Part shown: in pieces, positions 9,644 through 20,130 of the stretch
How positions within the stretch are numbered: position 1 is the first letter of the stretch
Layout of the letters: each line of letters begins with the position of its first letter
Assembly (NCBI GenBank): GCA_016709005.1
Contig: JADJEU010000001.1
Span: 62,001-126,000 of the forward strand
Reading direction: 5' to 3'
Source: Crocinitomicaceae bacterium
GTDB lineage: Bacteria; Bacteroidota; Bacteroidia; Flavobacteriales_D; Crocinitomicaceae
Length of the DNA stretch: 64,000 nucleotides
Position numbers and translations under genes: made by a program
The notes under the pieces: generated by a model
Databases searched by the model: none
What the model was told of the DNA's origin: nothing
Seen by the model: the letters and a program-made list of their open reading frames with translations, nothing else

Positions 9644-10261
9644 ATGGATCCGAAAAAACGGGAAATAATTACACAAGCGACAGCCATCTATTTAAAGTTT
9701 GGTATCAAGAGTGTGACTATGGATGAGATGGCACGACAACTGGGAATCTCTAAGAAAACACTTTACTCCTATGTTGCTGATAAAAATGAATTGGTAGAGC
9801 AATGCGTTTTGCTTGAGCATGAAGGTGAAGTTTGCCAGATAGGTGAGATCAACAAGCAGTTTGAGAATGCAATTGATGAGATGCTTGCAATCAGCAGATA
9901 TGTGGCAGGAACTTTGAAAAAAATTCATCCTTCTATCTTTTTTGATTTGGCTAAGTATCATCCAAACGCACTAAAAATTATGAATACACATAAACGTGAT
10001 TTTGTTCGCGGATGTGTAGTTGATAATCTTCAGCGTGGAATTAAACAAGGTCTATACAGATCAAATTTGAATGTTGAAGTTGTTTCTATGATTTATCTGG
10101 CAACAATGGATCATATTATGCTTGGCGATATTTTTCCGGAATCGCCTTTTAGCTTAGACTCAATTTACCAGGAATTTTTCCGCTACCATATAAAAGGAAT
10201 TTCAAGCGCAAGCGGACTTGAATACTTAAATGAACTAATAAAAAATGATGAGAACTTTTAA
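9644..10261 (+). CDS. TetR-family transcriptional regulator
   Basis: 205 residues. The N-terminal helix-turn-helix is clear at about residues 22-50 ('VTMDEMARQLGISKKTLYSYVADKNELV'). The C-terminal part is the variable ligand/dimer region. It is the first gene of an operon with an RND efflux system and overlaps the tolC-like gene by 17 bases, so it most likely represses the pump and its own promoter. Its inducer is unknown. The inverted repeat at 9587-9614 is the best operator candidate. Confidence 0.9.
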   Translation: MDPKKREIITQATAIYLKFGIKSVTMDEMARQLGISKKTLYSYVADKNELVEQCVLLEHEGEVCQIGEINKQFENAIDEMLAISRYVAGTLKKIHPSIFFDLAKYHPNALKIMNTHKRDFVRGCVVDNLQRGIKQGLYRSNLNVEVVSMIYLATMDHIMLGDIFPESPFSLDSIYQEFFRYHIKGISSASGLEYLNELIKNDENF

Positions 10262-11591
10262 AGCAGGCACGATGCTCCTTCTGAGCGTATTGACTTCGTC
10301 GGTCATTTACGCGCAGGAATCAACCGCGTTCACAATTCTTGAGGCCGAAGAATATGGCGTGAACAACAACGAAAAAATGAAAAATGCAGTGCTCAACATT
10401 GAGATCGCGCAGAAAAAAATCTGGGAAACAAAAGCAATTGGTTTGCCTCAGATAAGTGCGACCGGATCGTTCCAGAATTTGCTGGATATTCCGGTTTCAG
10501 TTGTTGATGCAACTTTATTTAATCCAAATGCACAGCCTGGTGAAGTAATGACCTTTCAAATGGGACAAGCTTACAGCAGTTCTCTTGCATTTAACGTTTC
10601 GCAATTAGTGTTTGATGGTTCATATATTATTGGACTTCAGTTTGCGAAATTTTATGGAGAGATGGCTGAAACAGCATTAACCAATACGCAGCAGGAAATA
10701 AAAGCAATGGTGCGTGAGGCCTATTATAATGTGCTGATTGCAGATAAGAATTTATCACTCATTGACTCGGTAATGGCTTATACCGAACAACTCTGGAATG
10801 AGACAAAAATTCTGCAAAAAAATGGAATGATTCGAATTGAAGAGGTTAATCAGTTGGAACTTGCTTATAACCGAATGTTGGTTTCAAGATTTACTGCGCA
10901 ACGTCAAACCGAAATCTCACGAAACATGCTGAAACTCCAAATGGGCTATGAGTTTGAAAAAGATTTGCAGTTGACCAATACGTTGGAAGAAGTGTTGCTT
11001 CAGGTTGAACAGGCTAATCCGGTTTTGCAAAATTTTGACCTCACTCAAAATTCAAATTACATTTTATTAAGTCAGCAGGCAACATTGGATTCATTTAACC
11101 TGCGTAATGAACAGGCAAAATATCTTCCATCTGTCGGTGCATTTTTCACTCATTCACAGAACGCGTACAGAAATGAATTTAACTTTTTTGCTAATCAACC
11201 GTGGTACCCAACTACTGTTTGGGGCTTGTCTGTTCAAATACCAATCATGAGCAGCGGTCAAAAAGTAATGCGTGTTCAGCAGGCTGAAATTAAATTGGAA
11301 GTGGATCAAAATAATCTCGAAAATTTAGAACGTACGCTTGAATACACTGAACTTAATCTGAAAGCTGCATTTGAAAATTCATATCAGATGATGAAACTTG
11401 AAGAAATGAACGTGAATCTTGCAGCGCAAATTTATAATAATGAGGTAAAACGCAAAGACATTGGAGTAGGATCGGGTCTTCGTGTAACGCAACTGCAAAC
11501 ACAATTACTCAATGCTCAAGGATCTTATATAAATATGGTGTTTCAGATGTTAGCCATAAAAATTCAACTCGATAAATTATTCAATCAATAA
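10245..11591 (+). CDS. TolC-family outer-membrane efflux channel
   Basis: 448 residues. A signal peptide (ending SSVIYAQ) is followed by two repeats of long helices with the TolC/OEP pattern, rich in Ala, Gln and Asn ('EEYGVNNNEKMKNAVLNIE' near the start and 'LGVGSGLRV'-like 'IGVGSGLRVTQLQTQLLNAQG' near the end). The start is either of two adjacent ATGs (10245 or 10248), inside the 3' end of tetR, which implies translational coupling. It should form the outer-membrane exit duct for the RND pump encoded downstream. Confidence 0.9.
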   Translation: MMRTFKAGTMLLLSVLTSSVIYAQESTAFTILEAEEYGVNNNEKMKNAVLNIEIAQKKIWETKAIGLPQISATGSFQNLLDIPVSVVDATLFNPNAQPGEVMTFQMGQAYSSSLAFNVSQLVFDGSYIIGLQFAKFYGEMAETALTNTQQEIKAMVREAYYNVLIADKNLSLIDSVMAYTEQLWNETKILQKNGMIRIEEVNQLELAYNRMLVSRFTAQRQTEISRNMLKLQMGYEFEKDLQLTNTLEEVLLQVEQANPVLQNFDLTQNSNYILLSQQATLDSFNLRNEQAKYLPSVGAFFTHSQNAYRNEFNFFANQPWYPTTVWGLSVQIPIMSSGQKVMRVQQAEIKLEVDQNNLENLERTLEYTELNLKAAFENSYQMMKLEEMNVNLAAQIYNNEVKRKDIGVGSGLRVTQLQTQLLNAQGSYINMVFQMLAIKIQLDKLFNQ

Positions 11592-11612
11592 CAACTTTAA
11601 TAAATACCTAAA

Positions 11613-12752
11613 ATGAAAACCGGACTCTTATTATTATCGCTCTTTACTGGTTTGATTCTTGCTTCATGTGGCGGATCACAATCAGGTGAAGATTCTTTAG
11701 AACAACTCATCATGAAGCGTGATGAACTAAAAAAGGAATTGACTTTACTCAACGAAAAAATTGCAGCACTGGATACTGCTGAAGTAGACATGACACCAAT
11801 TGTAACTTCAGCTATGATTGAACAAAAAGATTTTGTGCATAAAGTGGAAGTGCAAGGTGCTGTCGAAACGGATGAAAATGTTCTGGTAACTGCAGAATCG
11901 CAAGGAACAATCCGGGCTATTCATGTGAAAGAAGGACAACGTGTATCCAAAGGCCAGCCTTTAATTACGATTGATTCAGAAATTCTGGCTTCAACAATCG
12001 ATGAAGTAGAAACATCGCTTGAAATGGCAAACTACATGTTTGAAAAACAGCAAAAATTGATGGATGAGGGAGTTGGTGTCGAAATAGAGTATGAGCAATC
12101 CAGAAATCAGAAAAAAGCATTGGAACAAAAATTAAAAACCATGCGTTCACAACAGGGAAAAACAGTTGTTCGAGCTCCGTTTGCTGGTGTAATTGATGAT
12201 ATCATGATTAGCCTGGGAGACATGGCTTCACCTATGAATCCATTGATGCGTCTGGTGAACAATAAAAACATTACAATCTCTGCAAGTCTTGCTGAGAATT
12301 TATTAGCACGTGTTAACCTTGGGACACCTGTTGATTTAGTCATTCCGGCAATGAATGATACGGTGATTCAAGGCGTAGTAAACTATAAAGGAAACTTCAT
12401 TGATCCAGTTAACCGTACGTTTAAAATTCACGTGACTATCAAAAATAATTCATTGCTTTTGGCTAACATGCTTGCAAAAGTAAATGTGGTTGATTACAGC
12501 AAAAAGGATGCATTGGTTGTCAACTCTGAGTCTGTTTTGCAGGACACCAAAAACAACAATTACGTTTATAAATTATCTGGTGACAAAACTGAATTATTCA
12601 GTGTTGAAAAGGTTTTTGTGAAGGTTGAAAAATCATATCGTGGCGAGTCATGTATTGTTCCTGTAACTCCCGGTCAGCTTATTGCCGGAGATAAGGTGGT
12701 ACTTGCCGGTGCAAAAGGAATTACTGAATCAGACAAAGTTAAAATCCAATAA
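11613..12752 (+). CDS. Periplasmic adaptor of RND efflux pump (HlyD/MFP family), lipoprotein
   Basis: 379 residues. The N-terminus MKTGLLLLSLFTGLILASCGG has a lipobox (LASC), so the adaptor is lipid-anchored. A short coiled coil (about residues 25-55) precedes a barrel-sandwich/lipoyl segment ('ESQGTIRAIHVKEGQRVSKG'), the alpha-hairpin, the second lipoyl half ('VVRAPFAGVIDDIMISLGD') and beta-barrel domains. It bridges the inner-membrane RND protein and the TolC-like channel. It is 21 bases downstream of the tolC-like gene and 9 bases before the RND gene. Confidence 0.9.
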   Translation: MKTGLLLLSLFTGLILASCGGSQSGEDSLEQLIMKRDELKKELTLLNEKIAALDTAEVDMTPIVTSAMIEQKDFVHKVEVQGAVETDENVLVTAESQGTIRAIHVKEGQRVSKGQPLITIDSEILASTIDEVETSLEMANYMFEKQQKLMDEGVGVEIEYEQSRNQKKALEQKLKTMRSQQGKTVVRAPFAGVIDDIMISLGDMASPMNPLMRLVNNKNITISASLAENLLARVNLGTPVDLVIPAMNDTVIQGVVNYKGNFIDPVNRTFKIHVTIKNNSLLLANMLAKVNVVDYSKKDALVVNSESVLQDTKNNNYVYKLSGDKTELFSVEKVFVKVEKSYRGESCIVPVTPGQLIAGDKVVLAGAKGITESDKVKIQ

Positions 12753-12761
12753 TATTTTCAG

Positions 12762-15700
12762 ATGCAAAGTAATATAGATAACCAAAAAGAGTTTGGGATC
12801 ACCACATGGGCGGTTAATAACCGAAAAACCGTGTACCTGATTTCATTCATCATTCTCATAGCCGGACTTAGCGCATATAGAAGTATGCCTAACGAAAGTT
12901 TTCCTGAATTGCAGATTCCTGAAATTTATGTGGGAATAGCTTATCCGGGAAACTCACCTGAACTTATTGCTGAAAAAATTACGGATCCTATTGAGAAAGA
13001 ATTGAACTCCATAAAAAATGTGGACGAAATAACTTCAACCTCAATAGATGGATACGCTTCTATTCGTGTCAAATTTGATTTTAAAGTGACGCCAAAGCAA
13101 GGTTTGCAAGAGGTCAAAGATGCAGTAGATAAGGCAAGAACTAATAAAGACTTTCCGACTGATTTGCCGGTTGAGCCAAACATTTTTGAGATGGACATGT
13201 CTGAGATGCCAATCTTAAATGTCAATCTTTCTTCAAACAGTCACTCCATTTCACAACTTAACGAGTATGCTGAGGTACTGGAAGATCTGATTGAGAATAT
13301 TGAAGAAATAAGTGGTGTTGATATTCGCGGAACGCAGGAGCGTGAGATGATCATCGAAGTTGATCCAAAAAAAGCTGAGGCAGTTGATGTTTCTTTTGGA
13401 GATATTCAGTCCGCTATTCAGCAAGAAAATATGACCATGTCAGGTGGTGAATATCTGGACGGGACTACAAAGCGTACCATCAAAATTGAAGGTGAATTTA
13501 AAACCGCAGATGAAATTGGTGGAGTAATTGTCAGACAAGAACAATACAAACCTGTTTATCTGAGAGATGTTGCCGAAGTTAGATTTGGAGATGCTGATAC
13601 AACGTCTTATGCACGTGAACGTGGTAAGACTGTTGTTATGCTCGATGTAAAAAAACGAAGCGGACAAAACTTATTAACGGCCTCACAAAAAATCAGAGAA
13701 CTTCTGGTAGAGGTGCGCGTGAAAAAATTGATTCCTGACGGGGTTGATATTTCAGTTACGAATGACCAGTCGGATAAGACAATCGATATGGTTTCCAATC
13801 TTGAGAACTCGATCATTTTTGGAGTTATTCTGGTCGTTGGAATTTTACTTTTCTTTTTAGGTGTCCGCAACTCTCTCTTTGTTGGTATTGCCATTCCGAT
13901 GTCAATGCTCATGTCATTTTTGATCTTGAATACAATGGGAGTTACACTTAATACCATGGTATTGTTTTCGCTTGTACTTGCGTTGGGAATGTTGGTGGAT
14001 AATGGAATTGTGGTGGTGGAAAATGTTCAGCGATTGATGGAGGAAGGCGTAGATTCTTTCACTGCGGCGCGCAAAGGTGTGGGTGAAATTGCCTGGCCAA
14101 TTATTGCATCAACAGCAACTACAGTTGCCGCGTTTTTACCGCTTGCGTTCTGGCCTGGAATTATGGGAGAGTTTATGCAGTATCTCCCAATCACGCTCAT
14201 TATCGTATTGAGTTCATCGTTGTTTGTTGCTTTGGTGGTAAACCCTGTGATGATAGCTATGTGGATGCGCATTGGCAAGCCAGAAGTGAATAAAAAAAGA
14301 ACCAATATTTCTGGTGGAATTTTTATTGTGCTTGGACTTCTGTTGATTCCTGTTTCAACACTTTGGAGTAATATTTTTATAACAATTGGTGTCCTTATTT
14401 TCTCAACAGTTTATTTATTGAATCCATGGGCGGATAAATTTATGAATGGATTTTTACCAAAACTGGAGAATTTTTATGAACGCATTATTGCTTCAGTATT
14501 GATTGGGAAAAGACCACAATATTATTTCTTCGGTACAATCGGATTATTTATTTTCTCTTTTATCATCCTTGGAATTTTTACACCAAAGGTTTTGTTCTTC
14601 CCTGAGAATCAGCCTAACTACGTGAATATTTTTATCCAACATCCAATCGGAACGGATATCAAAGTAACCAATAAAACAACACTTGAAGTTGAACGAATTT
14701 TGACGGAAGAAATTTTGCAACCATATTTAAGTGATACGGTTGGTATTCCTGAAAAAGAATGGATCATTCAATCATTGATTGCGCAAGTGGGGGATGGAAC
14801 AAGTGACCCGGCTCAAGGCCCCGTAATGGGTAATACGCCTCACAAAGGACGTATCACGGTGAACTTTGCAGAGTTTAAATACCGAAGAAAAGATCCGGTT
14901 ACGGGTGAAACATATAGTACAAGTAAAATCATGGAAGAAATTTCAGAAGGTTTGAAAGGAAGATTTCCTGCCGACGTACAAGTTTCTGTAGACAAAAATA
15001 ATGAAGGACCGCCAACTGCACCGCCTATTAATATTGAGGTGAGTGGTGATGTGAATTATGATCTTTTGATTGAGGAAGCTGAAAAAATCAGAATCTTCCT
15101 TGATCGAAAAAATATCCAAGGCGTTGAGAAATTGAAGTTGGATGTAGAAACGGGTAAACCTGAATTGCCGATTATTATTGATCGTGATAAAGCGCGCTTA
15201 TTTAATACATCTACCGGACAAATCGCGAATGCAATTCGTACCGCTCTTTTTGGTGCAGATATCTCAACCTATAAATTGGGTGATGAAACGTATGACATTA
15301 ATATTCGATTCAATGAAACAGATCGGAATGATATCGATGCGCTTTTAAATCAGCAGTTGATTTTCAGAAACAATCAGGGAAAAATGTTGCGAATTCCAAT
15401 TCGATCGTTGATCCTTGAACCAAAGCCGACGAATACCTACAGCGCTGTTGTTCACAAGGATCTTTTGCCAGTTGTTACTGTTTACTCAAATGCCTCTGAA
15501 GGTTCAAACCCAAATGAAGTTGTGGCTGAATTGAAAACAGTTCTGCAAGAATATCAGGCCGAACATGATATCACTAAAGGAGTACAAGTGAAGTTTACAG
15601 GAGAACAAGAAGAACAAGCAAAAGAAATGGCTTTCCTTTCAAAGGCGCTTGTGATCGCTATGTTCCTTGTATTACTAATCATCGTAGCACAATTTAATGC

Positions 15701-16261
15701 ATTTACATCTCCCGTTGTAATTATGTTTGCAACGCTATTCAGTTTCATCGGTGTGCTATTAGGTGAAGTGATTTTCCAAATGGATTTCGTCATCATCATG
15801 ACCATGATTGGAATTATTTCCTTGCAGGTGTGGTTGTAAATAATGCAATTGTATTGATTGATTACACCAATCTGTTAAGACAACGGAAGCGTCAGGAGTT
15901 AGGCTTGACCGAATATGAATTGCTGCCAATGGATGAAGTAATTAAAGCAACAATTGCTGCGGGTAAAACGCGTTTGCGTCCTGTATTGTTAACCGCAATT
16001 ACAACCGTACTTGGATTGATTCCGCTTGCTACAGGATTCAACCTAGATTTCTTTACACTTTACACAGATTACAATCCGAATATTTATTTCGGTGGTGACA
16101 ATACTATGTTCTTTGGACCAATGTCATGGACCATTATTTTTGGATTAACCTTTGCAACGTTCCTGACACTCGTTATTACACCGTCAATGTATTTGGTTTT
16201 TTACCGATTCAAACTCTGGTTATACAAAATCTTCAAAATGAAAATGCGTACAGACATTTAA
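12762..16261 (+). CDS. RND-family efflux transporter (AcrB-like), one-base frameshift near C-terminus
   Basis: The restored protein has about 1166 residues, somewhat longer than typical RND pumps. Visible are TM1 ('TVYLISFIILIAGLSAYRSMP'), the first porter region, TM2-6 with 'LVLALGMLVDNGIVVVENVQRLMEEG' (the TM4 proton-relay Asp region) and the second half. The frame stops at 15839 after 'MIGIISLQVWL'. One extra G at about 15824 gives ISLAGVVVNNAIVLIDYTN, the canonical second-half motif, which continues to 16261. No long homopolymer is involved. It is the last gene of the tetR operon and is followed by a terminator. The substrate is probably toxic compounds but is unproven. Confidence 0.9.
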
Positions 16262-16281
16262 CAGAGTTTTATTAAGACAAG

Positions 16282-16314
16282 AAAAGCCATTTGCGTTTTG
16301 CAGATGGCTTTTTT
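16282..16314 (+). terminator. Rho-independent terminator of the RND operon
   Basis: AAAAGCCATTTGC pairs with GCAGATGGCTTTT around GTTTT (one G-U pair), followed by T6. It lies 21 bases after the RND stop. Confidence 0.85.
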
Positions 16315-16376
16315 GTTTGAGTATCATTTGTCTAAAACAATCTTCGTATCTTGCATGGCTTTTTTGAAATGAAATT

Positions 16377-17054
16377 ATGACACATACTAATAAAGATTGG
16401 AATGAAATAAGATCCAACGACAGTTGGGGAATTTTTAAAATCATGGCTGAGTTTGTTGAAGGCTATGAAAAGATGGCAAAAATTGGTCCGTGCATTTCTG
16501 TATTCGGATCTGCCAGAACAAAACGTGATAGTCCCTATTACATTGCTGCAGCGGAAACTTCAAAACTCCTTGTTGAATCAGGATATGGAGTAATCACCGG
16601 TGGTGGCCCTGGTATTATGGAAGCCGGAAATTTAGGTGCGCGTCAGGGAGAAGGTAAATCGGTAGGTTTGAATATTCGTTTGCCTTTTGAGCAATCCGGA
16701 AATGAATACGTAAATCACCCGGTAAATTTTGACTACTTCTTTGTACGTAAAGTTATGTTTGTAAAATACTCACAGGGCTTTGTCGTTTTTCCAGGTGGAT
16801 TTGGAACAATGGATGAACTTTTTGAAGCCTTGACATTGATGCAAACAAAAAAAATTGAAATGCGTCCCGTTGTGCTTTTCGGATCCGAGTATTGGAAAGG
16901 AATGGTGGCATGGATTGAAAACATCATGCTTGGCGTTGAGGGTAACATCAATTTGATTGATATGAAATTTTTAAAGATGACTGATGATCCAAAAGAAGCA
17001 GTCAAGCATATGAACGATTTCTACGCATCGCATCCACTCAGACCAAACTTCTAA
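16377..17054 (+). CDS. LOG-family protein (TIGR00730-like), putative nucleotide phosphoribohydrolase
   Basis: 225 residues with a Rossmann-like fold. The family signatures are plain: 'ISVFGSARTKRDSPYY', 'GYGVITGGGPGIMEAGNLGA' and PGGFGTMDE, the last being the PGGxGTxxE catalytic motif. Relatives cleave AMP or cytokinin nucleotides to free base and ribose 5-phosphate and were once called lysine decarboxylases. It is a single-gene unit between two strong terminators. Confidence 0.9.
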   Translation: MTHTNKDWNEIRSNDSWGIFKIMAEFVEGYEKMAKIGPCISVFGSARTKRDSPYYIAAAETSKLLVESGYGVITGGGPGIMEAGNLGARQGEGKSVGLNIRLPFEQSGNEYVNHPVNFDYFFVRKVMFVKYSQGFVVFPGGFGTMDELFEALTLMQTKKIEMRPVVLFGSEYWKGMVAWIENIMLGVEGNINLIDMKFLKMTDDPKEAVKHMNDFYASHPLRPNF

Positions 17055-17060
17055 AACTAA

Positions 17061-17090
17061 AAAGAGCCGCAATTTGCGGCTCTTTTTTTT
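17061..17090. terminator. Bidirectional terminator between convergent genes
   Basis: AAAGAGCCGC-AATTT-GCGGCTCTTT is a perfect stem with T and A runs on both sides. It sits between stops at 17054 (plus) and 17104 (minus). Confidence 0.9.
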
Positions 17091-17103
17091 GTATCCTTAA
17101 TGA

Positions 17104-18165
17104 TTAAGGGCAATAATAATTTTCAGCAATATCTTCCGGATCACTTGAACAGAAGACTTTTGCACCAGTGTGCTGACCACGGCAAAGCTCTTTGCGTGAA
17201 GCTTTGTTGAGCGTAAAGCCGGAAACGTCTAAAATTAATCGGCTAGAAAATAATCCAAGTCCGCCGTTTATGTTTGTGAATTCTGGTTGCACTTGAGCAA
17301 TGCTTGATACGGGTTTAGCTACATCCATGTATTGATCAAAATTGTAATGTGCAGCCGTGATTCGAAGGCTAAGACCATCAAAGGTTCGTTTTACAACATT
17401 TGGGTCATCCGGAATAATTTCAGCCATCCACGTATAAAAATCCAATCCGCTAAATGAAGCAACTTGTGTACCCGGGCTTTCCGGATCCTCTTGTTCTTTA
17501 TCTCCGTTGTTGCGAGTTGCACTGAAACTTTTAGAGGTACTGTTATCATAATATTCTGTCCAGTGCACCGTGTACTTATAACTGTAGCGACTTCCGTTTT
17601 CCCCTTCATACAAAGTGAAAATCCAGTTTTTATAATCTTTATCTTCAGCGATATTATCACCCGCCAGACTCAATTTTTGATTTTGATAAACACCGCTGGA
17701 AACATAGAAGCCCTTAATCAATTCGGTAGACGCTGAGATTTGGTGAGCTCCTTCATTTAAATCAGCCTCTAATCTATATTCTGCTGATGAATCAAGGTCT
17801 GATTCATAAAATACATATACCTTTTGTGTCGGGCCGTAAAAAATGCCTGAGGTATCTTTATTCGATATTATAGAATCATGCAGTTGCCAGCTACGCCCAG
17901 TTGGAGTATTATTTTTATATTCTGTTATTTGTGCATCAACCGTTGTAAAATAACTTGAGTCGGGAACTTGTGCATAAACTAAGTTATCGTCATCTCCCAT
18001 AAATGCTTTAGTGATTTTGAAGATGTGGGTTGTCTCTGTATGATCCAGCAAACCAAAAACAATGGGCGTAATTTTGTAATCACCGTTCAATGAGAAATCA
18101 GTTTCGCACGATGTCCATAAAAGGGATCCTGCAAAAAGAGTTAGTAGCGTTAATTTTTTTGACAT
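17104..18165 (-). CDS. Outer-membrane-type lipoprotein of unknown function (DUF4249-like)
   Basis: 353 residues. Signal peptide MSKKLTLLTLFAGSLLWTSCE with lipobox WTSC. The body is beta-rich with 'YKITPIVFGLLDHTETTHIFKI' near the front, which resembles the DUF4249 type of Bacteroidota lipoproteins often found with TonB receptors. No such receptor adjoins it here. The C-terminus carries cysteines ('KELCRGQHTG', 'VFCSSDPEDIAENYYCP') that could pair. A -7 element lies at 18184-18191. The family assignment is by feel only. Confidence 0.65.
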   Translation of the reverse strand: MSKKLTLLTLFAGSLLWTSCETDFSLNGDYKITPIVFGLLDHTETTHIFKITKAFMGDDDNLVYAQVPDSSYFTTVDAQITEYKNNTPTGRSWQLHDSIISNKDTSGIFYGPTQKVYVFYESDLDSSAEYRLEADLNEGAHQISASTELIKGFYVSSGVYQNQKLSLAGDNIAEDKDYKNWIFTLYEGENGSRYSYKYTVHWTEYYDNSTSKSFSATRNNGDKEQEDPESPGTQVASFSGLDFYTWMAEIIPDDPNVVKRTFDGLSLRITAAHYNFDQYMDVAKPVSSIAQVQPEFTNINGGLGLFSSRLILDVSGFTLNKASRKELCRGQHTGAKVFCSSDPEDIAENYYCP

Positions 18166-18183
18166 TTCTTCTGATTAGATAGG

Positions 18184-18191
18184 CAAAAGTA
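18184..18191 (-). promoter_or_regulatory. -7 element TACTTTTG upstream of the lipoprotein gene
   Basis: The minus strand reads TACTTTTG (TAnnTTTG), 18 bases before the ATG at 18165. Confidence 0.4.
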
Positions 18192-18261
18192 AGGATTTTA
18201 ATGAGATTTGACTTTACCGTTGAATCAACCATTGACTCCATTCACTGGAGCGCCTGTTCGG

Positions 18262-19197
18262 TTAATCGGCAACAGCTTTGAGGTGGCGTTCGCTCTTTTC
18301 AGGGTAAATATCTGCAAGTGTAATGAGGATGCCTGTTTCTTCAACACCACCAAAGTCAAGGTTCTTTGCTGTCCCAAAAGATTTCATAGTAGGTGATAGT
18401 TGCATGTAGTTACTGATTAGAGGTGGTACATTTTCATCACGTTCACGGCAATATTTTTGAAGCACTTTAAATCCTTCTTTGAAATCAAGTCCTTTAACCT
18501 GAGCAACAATCTCATGCGTTTCTACTGAAGTATAAATTGGATTGATCGGCGTTACCAGTTTTTCTTTATCTGGAAAATAGGTTTTCATGAATCCAAGCAC
18601 CGCCCGTTTAGCTTGTTCGTTGTAAGATGAATACATTGTTACTTTACCAAAAAAGTATTTCATGTGCGGATGCAATAATACAATAGCCCCAAGGCCATCC
18701 CACAAATTGTCCAAAGCAAATAAGCCTTTGCGCGGATTAATGGAAGGCTGAAAAAGTGGGTTGATCCATGATCTGCCTAATTCAATGGCATAAGGCATGT
18801 ACTCGTTCACAAACTGATCAGAGAAATGAAAATAATGTGACGTAGAAAGATGATGAACTCCTTTGCCTGCAATTTTTGCACAGTCAATAAAGCGATATCC
18901 ACCCATGATTTCATCATCTTCGGGAGAGTAAACCACAAGTTGTTCGTAGCAAATTTCTGCTGTATCGTGTTCGTCAATATCAATGGGCTGACCTGTTCCG
19001 CCGCCAGCTAAAGCAAACGTAAGTTCACGCAGTCTGCCAATTTCACGCATCACGTTTGGTGCATTGTGATGATTGACGATGTAAATAAGATTTCCAATTT
19101 TGTTTGTTTTACGCACATAACGTTCTGGCGTAAGTTCGGCTTTAAGCAAGGCGCGGTCTACCGGCGGAATGATATAGTCTAAATTAATGTCTGACAT
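18262..19197 (-). CDS. glsB: GNAT-type N-acyltransferase for aminolipid synthesis (GlsB/OlsB-like)
   Basis: 311 residues of the PF13444-type hemolysin/OlsB acyltransferase family ('PPVDRALLKAELTPERYV', 'EQLVVYSPEDDEIMGGYRF', 'ELGRSWINPLFQ', 'DNLWDGLGAIVLLHPHMKYFFGKVTMYSSYN'). Members transfer a 3-hydroxyacyl chain from acyl carrier protein to the amine of glycine or ornithine. The gene follows a PlsC-like O-acyltransferase by 12 bases, the same pairing as the glycine-lipid genes of Bacteroides; Flavobacterium instead has the fused OlsF. The head group (glycine, ornithine or other) cannot be told from sequence, so the symbol is tentative. Confidence 0.75.
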   Translation of the reverse strand: MSDINLDYIIPPVDRALLKAELTPERYVRKTNKIGNLIYIVNHHNAPNVMREIGRLRELTFALAGGGTGQPIDIDEHDTAEICYEQLVVYSPEDDEIMGGYRFIDCAKIAGKGVHHLSTSHYFHFSDQFVNEYMPYAIELGRSWINPLFQPSINPRKGLFALDNLWDGLGAIVLLHPHMKYFFGKVTMYSSYNEQAKRAVLGFMKTYFPDKEKLVTPINPIYTSVETHEIVAQVKGLDFKEGFKVLQKYCRERDENVPPLISNYMQLSPTMKSFGTAKNLDFGGVEETGILITLADIYPEKSERHLKAVAD

Positions 19198-19209
19198 GTT
19201 TAAATTCTG

Positions 19210-20019
19210 TTAACGCATTTCATATACTTTTTTCTTCACCCAATCAGCCCACTCAGGGTCTGATTTTGTTTTATCGAAAGTTGAAAACGGAATTGGTTTT
19301 CCAAATTTAATGGTAATCGTTTTATTTTTTTGTTTAAAAAGCTCATCTACAAGGTAAAGCATTTCAATGTTTGCCTTTATTCCAATGAATTTACGAAAAT
19401 TTGCCAGACCGTAAAACCAATTGCTCAATTTTCCATCAATATAAACCGGAATCACATCGCGCTGAAATTTTTTAGAACGGGTAACAAATGTTTTTTTCCA
19501 CTCAAGATCTTCTACTTTTCCTTTCTTTTTTCTACTGACTAATCCTGCTGGAAAAACAAAAACTGCCTGATCGGATTCAAAAAGTTTATTCAATTCTTCA
19601 AGAGATTCTTTTGTATTTGTACCGTGTTTGTTGACACCCACAAACATGTCTTTTAAACTGTGCAGATTAAGAAGAATGTCATTTACCACGAATTTGATGT
19701 CTGAACGAATTGGATTGACATCTTGAATTATTGCAAGCGCGTCAAAGCCACCCAGTGGATGATTGCATGCGAAAATAGCTCCACCTGTTTTTGGAATATT
19801 TTCAGTTCCTTCTAAAGCCACTTTGATTTGAAAGCGGTTGATGATATTCACGCAAAAATCATAACCGTATATGTCTTTTGTTTCAGCAATTGCTTTGTTG
19901 ACTTCATCTTCGTGCAGAATGCGTTTCAAATAACGAAGAATAAAACGGGGCATCCATTTTAGCACACGCGGATTTTTTTCTCCGATTATTTTTTCAATAT
20001 CAATGAATTTTTCTGCCAT
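19210..20019 (-). CDS. glsA: PlsC-like O-acyltransferase for aminolipid synthesis (GlsA/OlsA-like)
   Basis: Start at ATG 20019 (MAEKFIDIEKIIGEKNPRVL) fits the family better than an upstream in-frame ATG at 20061. About 269 residues. The acyltransferase motif NHPLGGFD (NHx4D) is at about residues 88-95, and 'VFVFPAGLVSRKKKG' resembles the later FPEG block. It should add the second acyl chain to the hydroxyl of an N-acyl amino-acid lipid. It is the first gene of a two-gene unit with the GNAT acyltransferase. Confidence 0.75.
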   Translation of the reverse strand: MAEKFIDIEKIIGEKNPRVLKWMPRFILRYLKRILHEDEVNKAIAETKDIYGYDFCVNIINRFQIKVALEGTENIPKTGGAIFACNHPLGGFDALAIIQDVNPIRSDIKFVVNDILLNLHSLKDMFVGVNKHGTNTKESLEELNKLFESDQAVFVFPAGLVSRKKKGKVEDLEWKKTFVTRSKKFQRDVIPVYIDGKLSNWFYGLANFRKFIGIKANIEMLYLVDELFKQKNKTITIKFGKPIPFSTFDKTKSDPEWADWVKKKVYEMR

Positions 20020-20130
20020 CTGCTTTGAGTCTTTCAAAGATAAGAGCAAAATTGTATTCAAAGTCGGGTTTGAATGACTGAAGAATCGAAAGTATGGTGT
20101 TGAAAACTATTGCTAATAGTTGTTCAGTGA

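Noticed and set aside
12941..15805. Long antisense frames within the RND gene
   Set aside because: They are in the opposite strand of a well-supported gene, lack motifs and start sites, and are shadow frames.
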